DNA of 18,751 nt from CAYXVF01 sp964468125 (lineage in GTDB: Bacteria; Myxococcota; XYA12-FULL-58-9; CAYXVF01), in assembly GCA_964468125.1 (NCBI GenBank), contig CAYXVF010000115.1, forward strand, positions 1 through 18,751. Direction: 5' to 3'. Each line of letters starts with the position of its first letter. The first letter of the stretch is position 1. This document shows, one piece after another, positions 1 through 7,911 of the stretch. A model generated the notes under the pieces. That model was not told the origin of the DNA and ran no database searches. It was given only the letters and a program-made list of their open reading frames with translations. The position numbers and the translations under genes are program-made.

Positions 1-265
1 CACGCGTCGAAGACTCGCGCGGGGTGGGAGTCTCGATTTGGCCCTCAGTCGGCCACCAACGCAGCATCGGGTGCATAGGGAGTCCAAGGCTTGTCGTCTT
101 CGAACGCGCGGCGAAAGAAGCCCATCTCGTTCGTCGCGGCGGGAATGGGCACCACGTCGAGCACGGGATTGCCGCCCCGGCTGTAGCAACCCTCTCGTCT
201 CCGCGCAGCCGCGGCAACCCGGCGAGAGCCTCCCATTCACCTCGAAGGCACATTAGACTCCTGCC
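1..265. other. Upstream region of ftsH, largely unassigned
   Basis: Apart from the doubtful small minus-strand frame, I see no gene here. A 6-bp inverted repeat, AGACTC at 11-16 and GAGTCT at 28-33 with an 11-base loop, lies downstream of that frame. It has no T-run on either side, so it is not a convincing terminator. CATTAG at 251-256 resembles a -10 box only 9 bases before the ftsH ATG, and no matching -35 box is visible. Confidence 0.3.
45..236 (-). CDS. Possible small hypothetical protein (63 aa)
   Basis: This short minus-strand frame lies divergent to ftsH, 29 bases away. The N-terminal third is Arg/Ala-rich and unconvincing. The rest, from about residue 22 to the stop, has GC-rich third positions and a normal residue mix including aromatic and acidic residues, as real genes here do. 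The ATG at 236-234 is preceded by GAGGTGA, which is too close (about 3 bases) for an ideal ribosome site, so the true start is uncertain. No motif, signal peptide or membrane segment is visible, and I recognise no family. It could be a genuine small protein or a chance open frame in GC-rich DNA. Confidence 0.3.
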   Translation of the reverse strand: MGGSRRVAAAARRREGCYSRGGNPVLDVVPIPAATNEMGFFRRAFEDDKPWTPYAPDAALVAD

Positions 266-2110
266 ATGAAGAGCGAGCCGCCACCGATCCGACGGATCTT
301 GAGCCCCGGACTCTACCTGCTGGTGGGCCTCTTTCTCGCCTGGCTCTTCGTGCAGTACAGCGGACCCACGATCGTAGGCGTCGCTTACAGTGAGTGGTTG
401 GATCGGGTGGCGCAGGAAGACGTGACGCAGGTCTGGATCTCCGAGACCCGCGTCCGTGCCGCCCTGAGGCCGGAAGAGGAGGGCGCCACTCCGAAGTACT
501 TGGAGGCGGTGAGGCCCCCTTCGCCGGACCCGTCGCTGACCGAGACACTGAATGAACGGGGCATCCCCTTCTCCGGTAAGGTCGAATCCGATCAGTGGTG
601 GACGTCACTCATCTGGTTGTTGCCCCTCCTGTTCCTCGCCTTGCCCTACTTCATCCTGTCTCGCGCGTTGCGCGGTGCAGGTGGGGCAGCAGGCGGCGCG
701 GGTCCGATGAGCTTCGGAAAGAACAAGGCCAAGCTCTACGATGAAGGCTCCAAGATCACCGTCACATTCGACGACGTCGCGGGAGTCGACGAGGCGAAGG
801 GCGAGCTCGAGGAGGTGATCGATTTCCTCCGAAATCCGGAAAAGTACCGCGATTTGGGCGCGGAGATTCCCAAAGGCGTACTCCTGGTGGGGCCACCGGG
901 AACGGGAAAGACGCTCCTCGCACGGGCTGTCGCCGGTGAGTCGGGCGTTCCTTTCTTTTCCATGAGTGGCTCGTCCTTCGTCGAGATGTTTGTGGGCGTG
1001 GGCGCATCGCGGGTTCGCGATCTCTTCGCGCAAGCGCTCGACCGAGCGCCCTGTATCATATTCATCGATGAGATCGATGCCATTGGCCGCAGCCGAGGGG
1101 GACTCGGTGCCCTCGGCACGAACGACGAACGGGAGCAGACCCTCAATCAGCTCCTCGCGGAAATGGACGGTTTCGATCCACGCAAGGGCGTGATCCTGAT
1201 GGCTGCGACCAACAGGCCGGAAGTGCTCGACCGGGCACTCGTGCGCTCCGGACGCTTCGATCGGCAGGTGGTGGTGGACCGCCCGGATCTCGCGGGCCGG
1301 CTCGCCATTTTAAAGGTGCACGCGGCGAAGGTCGCTCTCGACCCACAGGTCGACCTCGAGTTGGTGGCACGCCGTACGCCGGGAATGGTCGGCGCGGATA
1401 TGGCCAAGCTCGTCAACGAGGCAGCTCTCGCTGCAGCCCGGCGCCACTCAAAGTCCGTTGCGCAAATCGATTTTGAGGAAGCGGTGGACCGAGTACAGCT
1501 CGGCCTGAAGAAGCGAGGCTCGACCATGAACGTGGAAGAGCAGCGACGGGTCGCCTACCATGAAGCGGGCCACGCCCTGGTGGCGATGTCCGTAGAGCAC
1601 GCAGATCCGGTGCACAGGGTCAGCATCATTCCGCGCTCGATCGGCGCCCTGGGCATCACGTTGCAGCTCCCGACAGAGGAGCGTCACCTGATGACCCAAC
1701 CGGAGCTCGAGGATCAGATCGCCGTGATGATGGGCGGCCGAGCGGCCGAGCAGCTGTGCTTCAATAACGTGTCCACCGGCGCGCAAAACGACATCGAGCG
1801 CGCTACGGAGACCGCGCGGCAGATGGTCTGTCGTTTTGGCATGAGCGAGCGCCTCGGGGCTCAGGCTTTCGGCCGAGAGTCGGCCTATCGATTCCTGGAG
1901 GGCTCAGGAACGACGGAGCGCGACTTCAGCGAAAAACGGGCGGTGGAGATCGACGAAGAGATCTCGCGGATCCTGCGTGAGGCGCAGGGTCGAGCGCAGT
2001 CCATTTTGACGGAGAAACGCGCCCTCCTCGAGGCGCTGACCGCCCGGCTCATGGAAGTGGAGACCGTAGACGCGCTGGAGATCGAACGCATCGCCGCCAA
2101 AGTCAAATAG
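266..2110 (+). CDS. ftsH: FtsH, membrane-anchored ATP-dependent zinc metalloprotease
   Basis: FtsH unfolds and degrades membrane and short-lived cytosolic proteins as a hexamer on the inner face of the cytoplasmic membrane. The 614 residues show the standard order: membrane helix about 15-31, a short periplasmic domain, second helix about 111-133, AAA domain, then M41 peptidase domain. Walker A (GPPGTGKT) is at 209-216 with K215. Walker B ends in D268-E269. The second region of homology ends SGRFDR, with R330 and R333. The zinc site is HEAGH at 432-436 (H432, E433, H436), and D509 in the TGAQND segment fits the third ligand. All catalytic residues are present and the length is normal for the family. 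The start is placed just before the first helix; no clear Shine-Dalgarno precedes it. It is the first gene of a run with the Lon-like protease, 78 bases downstream. Confidence 0.97.
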   Translation: MKSEPPPIRRILSPGLYLLVGLFLAWLFVQYSGPTIVGVAYSEWLDRVAQEDVTQVWISETRVRAALRPEEEGATPKYLEAVRPPSPDPSLTETLNERGIPFSGKVESDQWWTSLIWLLPLLFLALPYFILSRALRGAGGAAGGAGPMSFGKNKAKLYDEGSKITVTFDDVAGVDEAKGELEEVIDFLRNPEKYRDLGAEIPKGVLLVGPPGTGKTLLARAVAGESGVPFFSMSGSSFVEMFVGVGASRVRDLFAQALDRAPCIIFIDEIDAIGRSRGGLGALGTNDEREQTLNQLLAEMDGFDPRKGVILMAATNRPEVLDRALVRSGRFDRQVVVDRPDLAGRLAILKVHAAKVALDPQVDLELVARRTPGMVGADMAKLVNEAALAAARRHSKSVAQIDFEEAVDRVQLGLKKRGSTMNVEEQRRVAYHEAGHALVAMSVEHADPVHRVSIIPRSIGALGITLQLPTEERHLMTQPELEDQIAVMMGGRAAEQLCFNNVSTGAQNDIERATETARQMVCRFGMSERLGAQAFGRESAYRFLEGSGTTERDFSEKRAVEIDEEISRILREAQGRAQSILTEKRALLEALTARLMEVETVDALEIERIAAKVK

Positions 2111-2176
2111 TCTCCGACACCGACAACGTTTCGTGCCCCACGTCGATGATGAGAGGACCGGACTCTCTCCGGCGAT

Positions 2177-2181
2177 GGAGG
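2177..2181 (+). promoter_or_regulatory. Ribosome binding site fixing the GTG start of the Lon-like gene
   Basis: GGAGG lies 7 bases before the GTG at 2189. This supports the GTG over the later in-frame ATG at 2234, which has no comparable site. Confidence 0.85.
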
Positions 2182-2188
2182 AAAGCCT

Positions 2189-4885
2189 GTGAGCGTTTCT
2201 GCGAAGACGACCGGAGTGGACCACGTGAGTGCCATGGGCGCTCTGCTCACCAAGGAGCCCTCCGACTCCGCGGCCGCGAATGCGATTCTGGCCTACGCCG
2301 AAGCTCAGCCGGACCTCGTCGACAATCCGCCCAAAACCCTTCGAGCCCTGTCGCATGCGGCCCGAGCCGCCAAGAGACCCGCGGTGGCCGATGCGGTGCG
2401 TGAGCGACTATCGAGCGGATTGCTCGAGGCGATCGAGCGCGCCGAGTCCACGCCTGAGCTGCATCCGGCGCCGAAGGCGATCCCAGCGACGCTCGACGAG
2501 ATCCGGTTTCAGGCGAAGCTGCCTCCAGACTTCACGAGCACGGCGAAGGTCGCGCCCGACGGCGATGTACTCGCCGGTCAGGACCGAGCGGTCGCGGCCC
2601 TGGAGCGAGCGTTGCGCAGCGACGCCTCGGGGCAGAACGCCTTCGTGACGGCGGAAGGCAGCGCGGTGCTCGAATCGATCGCACACCGTGCTCGGGCGAT
2701 CGCGAGCGAGAAAGCGACGGCCAAGGATCTGCTCTTCCTTCACAACTTCGAGAAGACGGACCAGCCCGTGGCAGTGCGGGCGCCTGCGGGGGTGGGCCGC
2801 CGCTTCCGAGCGAAGATGGAGAGGCTCGAGCGCTACATGCGGACCGAGCTCGCATCGGCGTTGGACGAGGCGCTCGAAGCCACAGCCGCACAGCGGGACG
2901 CCGAAGCGGCCAAGCTGGTCGATGACTTTGAGGGTGAGGAGACGAAGCTCCTCGCCACGGTCTTTGGCGATGTGCCCGAGGCGATCGCCCTCGCCCGACA
3001 GGCTGTCGGGAGTGGACAAGTCGACAAGGAAAAGCTCGAGGCGTTGCCAAAGGAGATCCAAGAGAGCTTCGTCGCGAAACTGCAAGAGCTCATCCCCGAG
3101 CTTCAGCCGATTCGAGAGGAGCTTCAGTCTCAGCTCTCCGTGCTCGACCGCGACAGCGAGCTCAACGCGATCGCGAAGCTCATGAAGCAGCGACTCGATG
3201 CACTCCGGAAAGAGTTTGCGGAGGTGCCGGAGCTCGTGGGCTACCTCGACGGTTGCGAGCGACGTCTCGGCGAGCTCGCGCAGGCCTACGTGGAGGTCAG
3301 CGCGATGCGCAAGAGCGGCGAGATCGACAAGTACTTCATGGCGCAACGGGGTGCCGAGGAGCTCGGCAAGCTGCTGCGCGTGAACCTCGCGGTCGACAAC
3401 TCGAAGCTCGAAGGCGCGCCGGTGGTCGTCCTCGACAGCAGCTCTCTCGAAGACGTGTTCGGCTACGTGACACACCGACTCTATGCCAACGAAGAGGCCG
3501 GCGCGCCGGCCTCGGCCCTCGACATCACCCCGGGGGCCCTCCATGCGGCGAACGGCGGGGTCCTCGTTCTCAACCTGCGCTCGCTGATGGAAGGCGGCGC
3601 CTGGAGCCCGAATTACGTGCTGAAGGTGCTGCTCGAGGCGGTGGACCGAGGGGTTCTCGACATGGGCAGGACCGATCCGATGGGGGAAAAGATCTCAGGG
3701 AGAACGGAGGCACCGCAGGTGCCCCTGAACGTCAAGCTCGTTGTAGCCGGTCCTGAAGAGCTCTTTCACATGGCGACGGAGCTGCCCGAATTCAAACGCG
3801 TCTTTGGCACTCTCGCCGATCTTTCCGCCCGCCTACCGAACGACGAGCAGTCGAGTCTCCGCTACGCGCAGTGGCTCGCCCACCTGGCCAAAGAGGAAGG
3901 GCTCCCGCACTTCGATCGGTCCGCGGTTGAGCTGCTGCTCGAGCAGAACGCGCGCGCCGTGGATGATAACGCGAGCATGCTCGCACCCGCGCACACGACG
4001 CTGGAGCTCATCCGCCAAGCGGCGACCCGCTGCCGCGATGCAGGCTCGAAGGAGGTCACCGCCGCGCACGTGGCCGAGGCCATCGCGGACCGCGAGCACA
4101 TGCTCGGCAAGAGCCGCGAGCGCCTGCAGGAATCGATGAGCGATGGCTCGATGCACATCGCCACTGCTGGCTCGGAGGTCGGGCAACTCAACGCTCTCTG
4201 GGTGTTCGGCACACCGGCGGTATCTTGGGGAGGCGCGGGCCGCGTCACGGTCTCCGCCTTTGCGAAGCCCCCGAGCTCCACGCCGGTTGAGAACATCGAG
4301 GAGCATGCGGGCATGTCCGGTGAGCTCTTCACCAAGGCGAACGCGATCATCAACTCCTGGGTTCTCCGAACCTTTGGCCAAGAAGACTTCCTGTACTTCG
4401 GTGCAAAATCGGTGATGGAGCAGACCTATGTCGGGATCGATGGCGATAGCGCGACGTCGACCATCGCCTATGGACTGCTGTCCGAATTGTCTGGTGTTCC
4501 CATTCGCCAGGGCATTGCGGTGACCGGCTCCATGGACCGCAACGGGCGAGTGCAGGTCGTCGGTGGACTCAATGAGAAAATCGAGGGTTTTTTCGACACG
4601 TGCTCGGCGCAGGGCGAGCTCACGGGAGAGCAGGGCGTGATCATTCCCGAGGGTAATCTCCGCAATTTGGTCCTGCGCCCGGATGTGATGGCGGCGATCG
4701 AAGCGGGGCGCTTTCACATCTACCCGGTGAGTCACGTGAGCGAAGGCATCGAAATCCTGACCGGTGTGGCCGCCGGAGATCCGAAAGCCGACGCCGGTGA
4801 GCAAACGATCTACGGCCAGGCGAAGGCGCGAATCGCGCGAATGCGCGATTCGGTGAAGGCCCAGCAAAAGGAGGCGGCGAAGTGA
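2189..4885 (+). CDS. Lon-like S16 protease with degenerate AAA module (AAA_32/Lon_C type)
   Basis: The 898-residue protein matches the Lon-related family with an AAA_32-type N-terminal module and a C-terminal S16 peptidase domain. The Ser-Lys dyad is intact: S754 in GDSATS and K797 in NEKIEG, 43 residues apart as in E. coli Lon (S679/K722). The region around GVPIRQGIAVTGS is typical of the peptidase domain. The ATPase module is abnormal. Where relatives have a GxxGTGR/K-T P-loop, residues 153-162 read VTAEGSAVLE, with no GK/GR-T. The Walker B Asp is replaced by N462 (GGVLVLN). The flanking family blocks (GQDRA near 130, NFEKTDQP and PAGVGRRFR further on, PGALHAANGG) are still recognisable, so this is decay within the fold and not a different protein. 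A long charged, probably coiled-coil insert lies between. I infer an ATP-independent peptidase, comparable in concept to LonC. The gene follows ftsH and is coupled to the next gene by a GTGA overlap. Confidence 0.92.
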   Translation: MSVSAKTTGVDHVSAMGALLTKEPSDSAAANAILAYAEAQPDLVDNPPKTLRALSHAARAAKRPAVADAVRERLSSGLLEAIERAESTPELHPAPKAIPATLDEIRFQAKLPPDFTSTAKVAPDGDVLAGQDRAVAALERALRSDASGQNAFVTAEGSAVLESIAHRARAIASEKATAKDLLFLHNFEKTDQPVAVRAPAGVGRRFRAKMERLERYMRTELASALDEALEATAAQRDAEAAKLVDDFEGEETKLLATVFGDVPEAIALARQAVGSGQVDKEKLEALPKEIQESFVAKLQELIPELQPIREELQSQLSVLDRDSELNAIAKLMKQRLDALRKEFAEVPELVGYLDGCERRLGELAQAYVEVSAMRKSGEIDKYFMAQRGAEELGKLLRVNLAVDNSKLEGAPVVVLDSSSLEDVFGYVTHRLYANEEAGAPASALDITPGALHAANGGVLVLNLRSLMEGGAWSPNYVLKVLLEAVDRGVLDMGRTDPMGEKISGRTEAPQVPLNVKLVVAGPEELFHMATELPEFKRVFGTLADLSARLPNDEQSSLRYAQWLAHLAKEEGLPHFDRSAVELLLEQNARAVDDNASMLAPAHTTLELIRQAATRCRDAGSKEVTAAHVAEAIADREHMLGKSRERLQESMSDGSMHIATAGSEVGQLNALWVFGTPAVSWGGAGRVTVSAFAKPPSSTPVENIEEHAGMSGELFTKANAIINSWVLRTFGQEDFLYFGAKSVMEQTYVGIDGDSATSTIAYGLLSELSGVPIRQGIAVTGSMDRNGRVQVVGGLNEKIEGFFDTCSAQGELTGEQGVIIPEGNLRNLVLRPDVMAAIEAGRFHIYPVSHVSEGIEILTGVAAGDPKADAGEQTIYGQAKARIARMRDSVKAQQKEAAK
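4867..4874 (+). promoter_or_regulatory. Strong ribosome binding site inside the end of the Lon-like gene
   Basis: AAAGGAGG ends 7 bases before the GTG at 4882. It lies wholly within the last codons of the upstream gene, and the GTG overlaps that gene's TGA. It fixes the start of the small downstream gene and implies translational coupling. Confidence 0.85.
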
Positions 4886-5220
4886 AAACCTCCGGGCTTC
4901 TCGAATCTCTCGATGCGTTGGTCCGCGAGGACGCAGCGCCGTCGGGATTTGCCGCAACCTTGGCCTTCGCCGTGCGCATCGATGGTGACACGCGCTGGTG
5001 GCGCGTGACTTGCGGGGCGCGTGCGCAAGGCGCCTTTGTGGACGAGCCGGGACCGTGCGACGCGTCCCTCCTGATGGGGGAAGCGGAGGCGCGGGCTATC
5101 GTAGCCGAGGGTCGCGTGCCGGACGATGCTCGCCTGTTGCGCGCCAGCGGTGAGCGCGCCCTCTTGGAGCGGTTCGTCCGACGCTACGTGACGGTGCGAC
5201 GAGCCTGGGACCGGGGCTGA
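4882..5220 (+). CDS. Small SCP2-like (sterol carrier protein fold) protein
   Basis: This is a 112-residue soluble protein without signal peptide or membrane segment. Its middle and end follow the pattern of SCP2-like domains: a Trp/Arg-containing beta segment (RWWRVTCG near 38-45), an acidic 'CDASLLMGEAEARAIVAEG' helix region, then a stretch ending in LLRASGERALLERFVRRYV that resembles the GDxxLxxKL tail of that fold. SCP2 domains bind lipids or other hydrophobic ligands. The assignment rests on pattern, not on catalytic residues. The GTG start overlaps the lon stop (GTGA) and has a near-perfect Shine-Dalgarno, so it is the third gene of the ftsH-lon operon. A ligand-sensing or adaptor role for the protease is possible but is inference only. 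Its TGA touches the stop of the convergent lipoprotein gene. Confidence 0.75.
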   Translation: MKTSGLLESLDALVREDAAPSGFAATLAFAVRIDGDTRWWRVTCGARAQGAFVDEPGPCDASLLMGEAEARAIVAEGRVPDDARLLRASGERALLERFVRRYVTVRRAWDRG

Positions 5221-5694
5221 TCAGAGCTGGCGCCGCTGCAGGTCCGCCGGGCGGTTGCGCATGGCCTCCTCGAGCTCACCCTCGAGGTCCTCGATTTCAA
5301 CCGTTCCGTTCAACATGCGGGTAGCAGTGATCGCAACGAAGCGGGCATCCTCGGTTAGACGCGTGTGCCGGCTCGTGTCGTTGATCTGAACGCCGCGATA
5401 ATTCACGCCGACGACGTTGTTGGCCGTTCCATGGCTGCAGGTGTTGCGTTCGAGTCGCGAGCCGGTTTGCACGTAGCGCACGCACACGCGTGTGATGTAC
5501 GTTCCGTCCGGCTTCTCGGAAATGAAGAGGTCGTATTGGTCGCCGCGTAGACTGACGGTCTTTGTGGGTTCGGCCTGCGGGATTCGATCGAATCCTGGTT
5601 TCGTGAAGTTTTCGCCGTAGGCGCTATGGCTCGTGGTTGCGCACGCAGAAGCCGAAACGGGCAGCATCGCGAGTGCGATCCAGTGTCGAAGCAT
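5221..5694 (-). CDS. Hypothetical lipoprotein, last gene of the cco operon
   Basis: A 157-residue protein begins with a short signal sequence ending in SASAC, so C18 is the likely lipidated residue; the box is slightly atypical because position -3 is Ala. The mature part is mostly beta-prone and has two further cysteines (in RVCVRYV and ERNTC) that could form a disulphide. I recognise no family. The ATG at 5694-5692 has an excellent AAGGAGGT at 5707-5700, lying partly inside the end of ccoI, and the ccoI stop is only 3 bases upstream. It is therefore co-transcribed with the oxidase operon. A link to oxidase assembly or copper handling would be inference from position alone. No Met/His-rich copper motif is visible. 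Confidence 0.8.
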   Translation of the reverse strand: MLRHWIALAMLPVSASACATTSHSAYGENFTKPGFDRIPQAEPTKTVSLRGDQYDLFISEKPDGTYITRVCVRYVQTGSRLERNTCSHGTANNVVGVNYRGVQINDTSRHTRLTEDARFVAITATRMLNGTVEIEDLEGELEEAMRNRPADLQRRQL

Positions 5695-5697
5695 TCC

Positions 5698-7911
5698 TTA
5701 CCTCCTTCGAACAGCATAAGCAGACCGCGCCGCCTGCGCATCCCAAGGGAGTCCGGTCGACAGAGGCGGAGCGGCTGAGCGCCGTTCGGAACTCGAATCT
5801 AGGTCCTGGCGTGCGATCCGCAGCGTGTTCAGGGTCACGGTGAGCGAGCTCGCGATCATCGCGAGAGGTGCAAGCAGAGGCCCAATCAAGCCCATGGCCG
5901 CCGCCGGAACCGCAAGTGCATTGTAGGCGACCGCCCAGAAGAGATTCTGGCGAATGATCGCCCGCGTGCGCTCCGCAAGCCGGAGGGCCTGGCGAACCCG
6001 GTGGAGTCCGGGCTCGAGCAGTACCACCGGCGCGACGGCCAGGGCGGTGTCGCTGGCCCCGTGGACTGCGATTCCCAAATGCGCTGTGGCCAGCGCGGGC
6101 CCGTCGTTGACCCCGTCGCCCACAAAGGCCACCAATGCCTTCCCGGCGGAAAGCGCCTCGAGAGCGGTTGCCTTGTCCTCGGGCGTGCACTCATGGCGTG
6201 CGTGCTCGATTCCGAGGCGCGTTGCGACGCGCTCCACGTTCGCTTTCGCGTCCCCGGACCACAGATGAAGCGAGCGTCCGTCGCGGCGCAGCGAGTGAAT
6301 CGTCTCCTGCGCGCCTTCGCGCAGCTCGTCGCGAACGGCAAAGGAGCCGACCCAAACCCCGTCCTTCACCACCGCGATTTCCGTGGGCGGAACGCGCGGA
6401 TCGCACTCGGAGAGCCACCGCGCGCTCCCCACTCGGAGCTCACCCAAGGCTCCTCTCCAGAGGACTCCGCGACCGCGCAGCTCTTCGCGCTCGCCCCCGG
6501 CGTCGATGGTGCAGGCGTTGCGCTCCGCCGCGTGGCGAATCGTTTTCGCAAGCGGGTGGGAGATGCCCCACTCGGCGGACGCCGCCCAGGCAAGGACCGT
6601 GTCCGGGGCGTAGCCCGGAGCTGCGCTCACTTCGACCGTTGCGCTCGGGGAGGTGAGGGTCCCGGTCTTGTCGAAGACGACCGTGTCGACGGATGCGGCG
6701 CGCTCGAGAGCGTCCGGATCGCGGAACACGATCCCCGCCCGGCCAGCGCGACCCACTGCAAACGCGACGGTCAGTGGCGCAGCGATCGCCAAGGCGCAGG
6801 GACAGGTCACCACCAGGACGGCGACGCCCCGCAGTAGCGCTTCGGAGAATTCCGCGCCGAGTGCCCAGGCGCTGGTGGCAGCGGTTGCTGCGATCACGAG
6901 GATCCAAGGGACGAGGCGTTCAGCGAACCGATCCGCGACGACCTGTATTCGCATGCGTTGGTCGAGTGCGCTGCGGACGCGTTTTGCGATCGCGTCGATC
7001 CGTCGATGCCCGACCGGGTGGGTGACGCGAATGATGAGCGAGCCGCGCTCGAGGGTCGTCCCGGCCAGCACGAGATCTCCCGCGGCGAGGGATTCGAGCT
7101 CGCTCTCACCGGTCAACGGGGAGTTGTCGACGCGTCCCGTGCCCGAAAGCACGACACCATCCGCCGGTACTCGACTTCCCGCATCGATTCGTATTCGGTC
7201 GCCTGAAGACAGCGCAGTCGCCGCGACCGGCTCGCCGTCGCTCGCTCTCCTGGCTGTCTCCGGTGCGAGCTGGATGAGGCTTTCCACCGCATCGAGTCCA
7301 CGCCTGCGTACCGTTGCATCGAGGAGGCGTCCGCCGAGCAAGAAGACGATCAGCATCGTCGCCGTGTCGAACCACACCTCACTGGAGCCCAGGGCGAGCG
7401 ACGCCATTGAGAGAACCCAGGCGGTCAATGAGCCGAGACTCACCAAAAAATCCATTCCTGGAGCGCCGACTCGAAGCGTTCGCCATCCGGCGAGATGGAA
7501 ACGGGCCCCTACGACCCACACGACCGGGGTGGCAAAGGCCCCCGCGGCGGAGGCCACCAAACGAGCGTGGGGGCCCAAGTCAGCGACGTAGCCCGCGAGC
7601 TGCAGCAGCATCACCCACATGCCAAAGAGCACACCGATCGCGAATCGGACACTGAGCTCCCGGGTTGGGTCGGGCGGCGCCATTCCGTCCAGTCGTTCCC
7701 AGGAGCGCGCTTCGTAGCCCGCTCGCTGCACCGCGGCGATGAGGACGGGCTCGCTGACCGACGGCGCATGGTCGATGATTCCGGCTCCGGTCGTTGGATT
7801 CACGTGCGTCGATTCGACGCCTGGAACCGCCGCGAGGGAGCGCTCCGCTGCACGAGCGCAGCTCGCGCACCACATGCCGGAGACGCGCAGGAGGGTGCGT
7901 TCAGTCGTCAT
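5698..7911 (-). CDS. ccoI: CcoI, copper-translocating P1B-type ATPase for cbb3 oxidase
   Basis: This 737-residue heavy-metal P-type ATPase has one N-terminal HMA domain with GMWCASC (C15, C18). Further motifs in order are the actuator TGES (267-270), the metal-transporting CPC in the membrane (C370, C372), the phosphorylated D414 in DKTGT, SHP at 451-453 for nucleotide binding, GDGVND at 598-603, and the last-helix signature MIASSLTVTLN. CPC together with these motifs marks Cu(I) transport. CcoI/FixI members export copper for the CuB site of cbb3 oxidase and are encoded with ccoNOP, as here. The start overlaps the end of the upstream cytochrome gene by 11 bases, so the two are coupled. All catalytic residues are intact. 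General CopA is the alternative, but the operon favours CcoI. Confidence 0.93.
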   Translation of the reverse strand: MTTERTLLRVSGMWCASCARAAERSLAAVPGVESTHVNPTTGAGIIDHAPSVSEPVLIAAVQRAGYEARSWERLDGMAPPDPTRELSVRFAIGVLFGMWVMLLQLAGYVADLGPHARLVASAAGAFATPVVWVVGARFHLAGWRTLRVGAPGMDFLVSLGSLTAWVLSMASLALGSSEVWFDTATMLIVFLLGGRLLDATVRRRGLDAVESLIQLAPETARRASDGEPVAATALSSGDRIRIDAGSRVPADGVVLSGTGRVDNSPLTGESELESLAAGDLVLAGTTLERGSLIIRVTHPVGHRRIDAIAKRVRSALDQRMRIQVVADRFAERLVPWILVIAATAATSAWALGAEFSEALLRGVAVLVVTCPCALAIAAPLTVAFAVGRAGRAGIVFRDPDALERAASVDTVVFDKTGTLTSPSATVEVSAAPGYAPDTVLAWAASAEWGISHPLAKTIRHAAERNACTIDAGGEREELRGRGVLWRGALGELRVGSARWLSECDPRVPPTEIAVVKDGVWVGSFAVRDELREGAQETIHSLRRDGRSLHLWSGDAKANVERVATRLGIEHARHECTPEDKATALEALSAGKALVAFVGDGVNDGPALATAHLGIAVHGASDTALAVAPVVLLEPGLHRVRQALRLAERTRAIIRQNLFWAVAYNALAVPAAAMGLIGPLLAPLAMIASSLTVTLNTLRIARQDLDSSSERRSAAPPLSTGLPWDAQAARSAYAVRRR

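Noticed and set aside
11..33. Hairpin AGACTC/GAGTCT as an intrinsic terminator
   Set aside because: The stem is only 6 bp and no T-run follows on either strand.
2151..2169. GAGAG/CTCTC inverted repeat between ftsH and the Lon-like gene as a terminator or attenuator
   Set aside because: The 5-bp stem is short, has no T-run and is close to chance expectation; the genes look like one operon.
2408..3544. 378-residue minus-strand frame opposite the Lon-like gene
   Set aside because: His/Arg/Leu-rich composition without domains, antisense to a well-supported protein; a codon-bias artefact.
3833..4957. 374-residue minus-strand frame opposite the Lon-like peptidase domain
   Set aside because: Same reason: Arg/His-rich, no motif, and the opposite strand encodes the conserved Ser-Lys peptidase domain.
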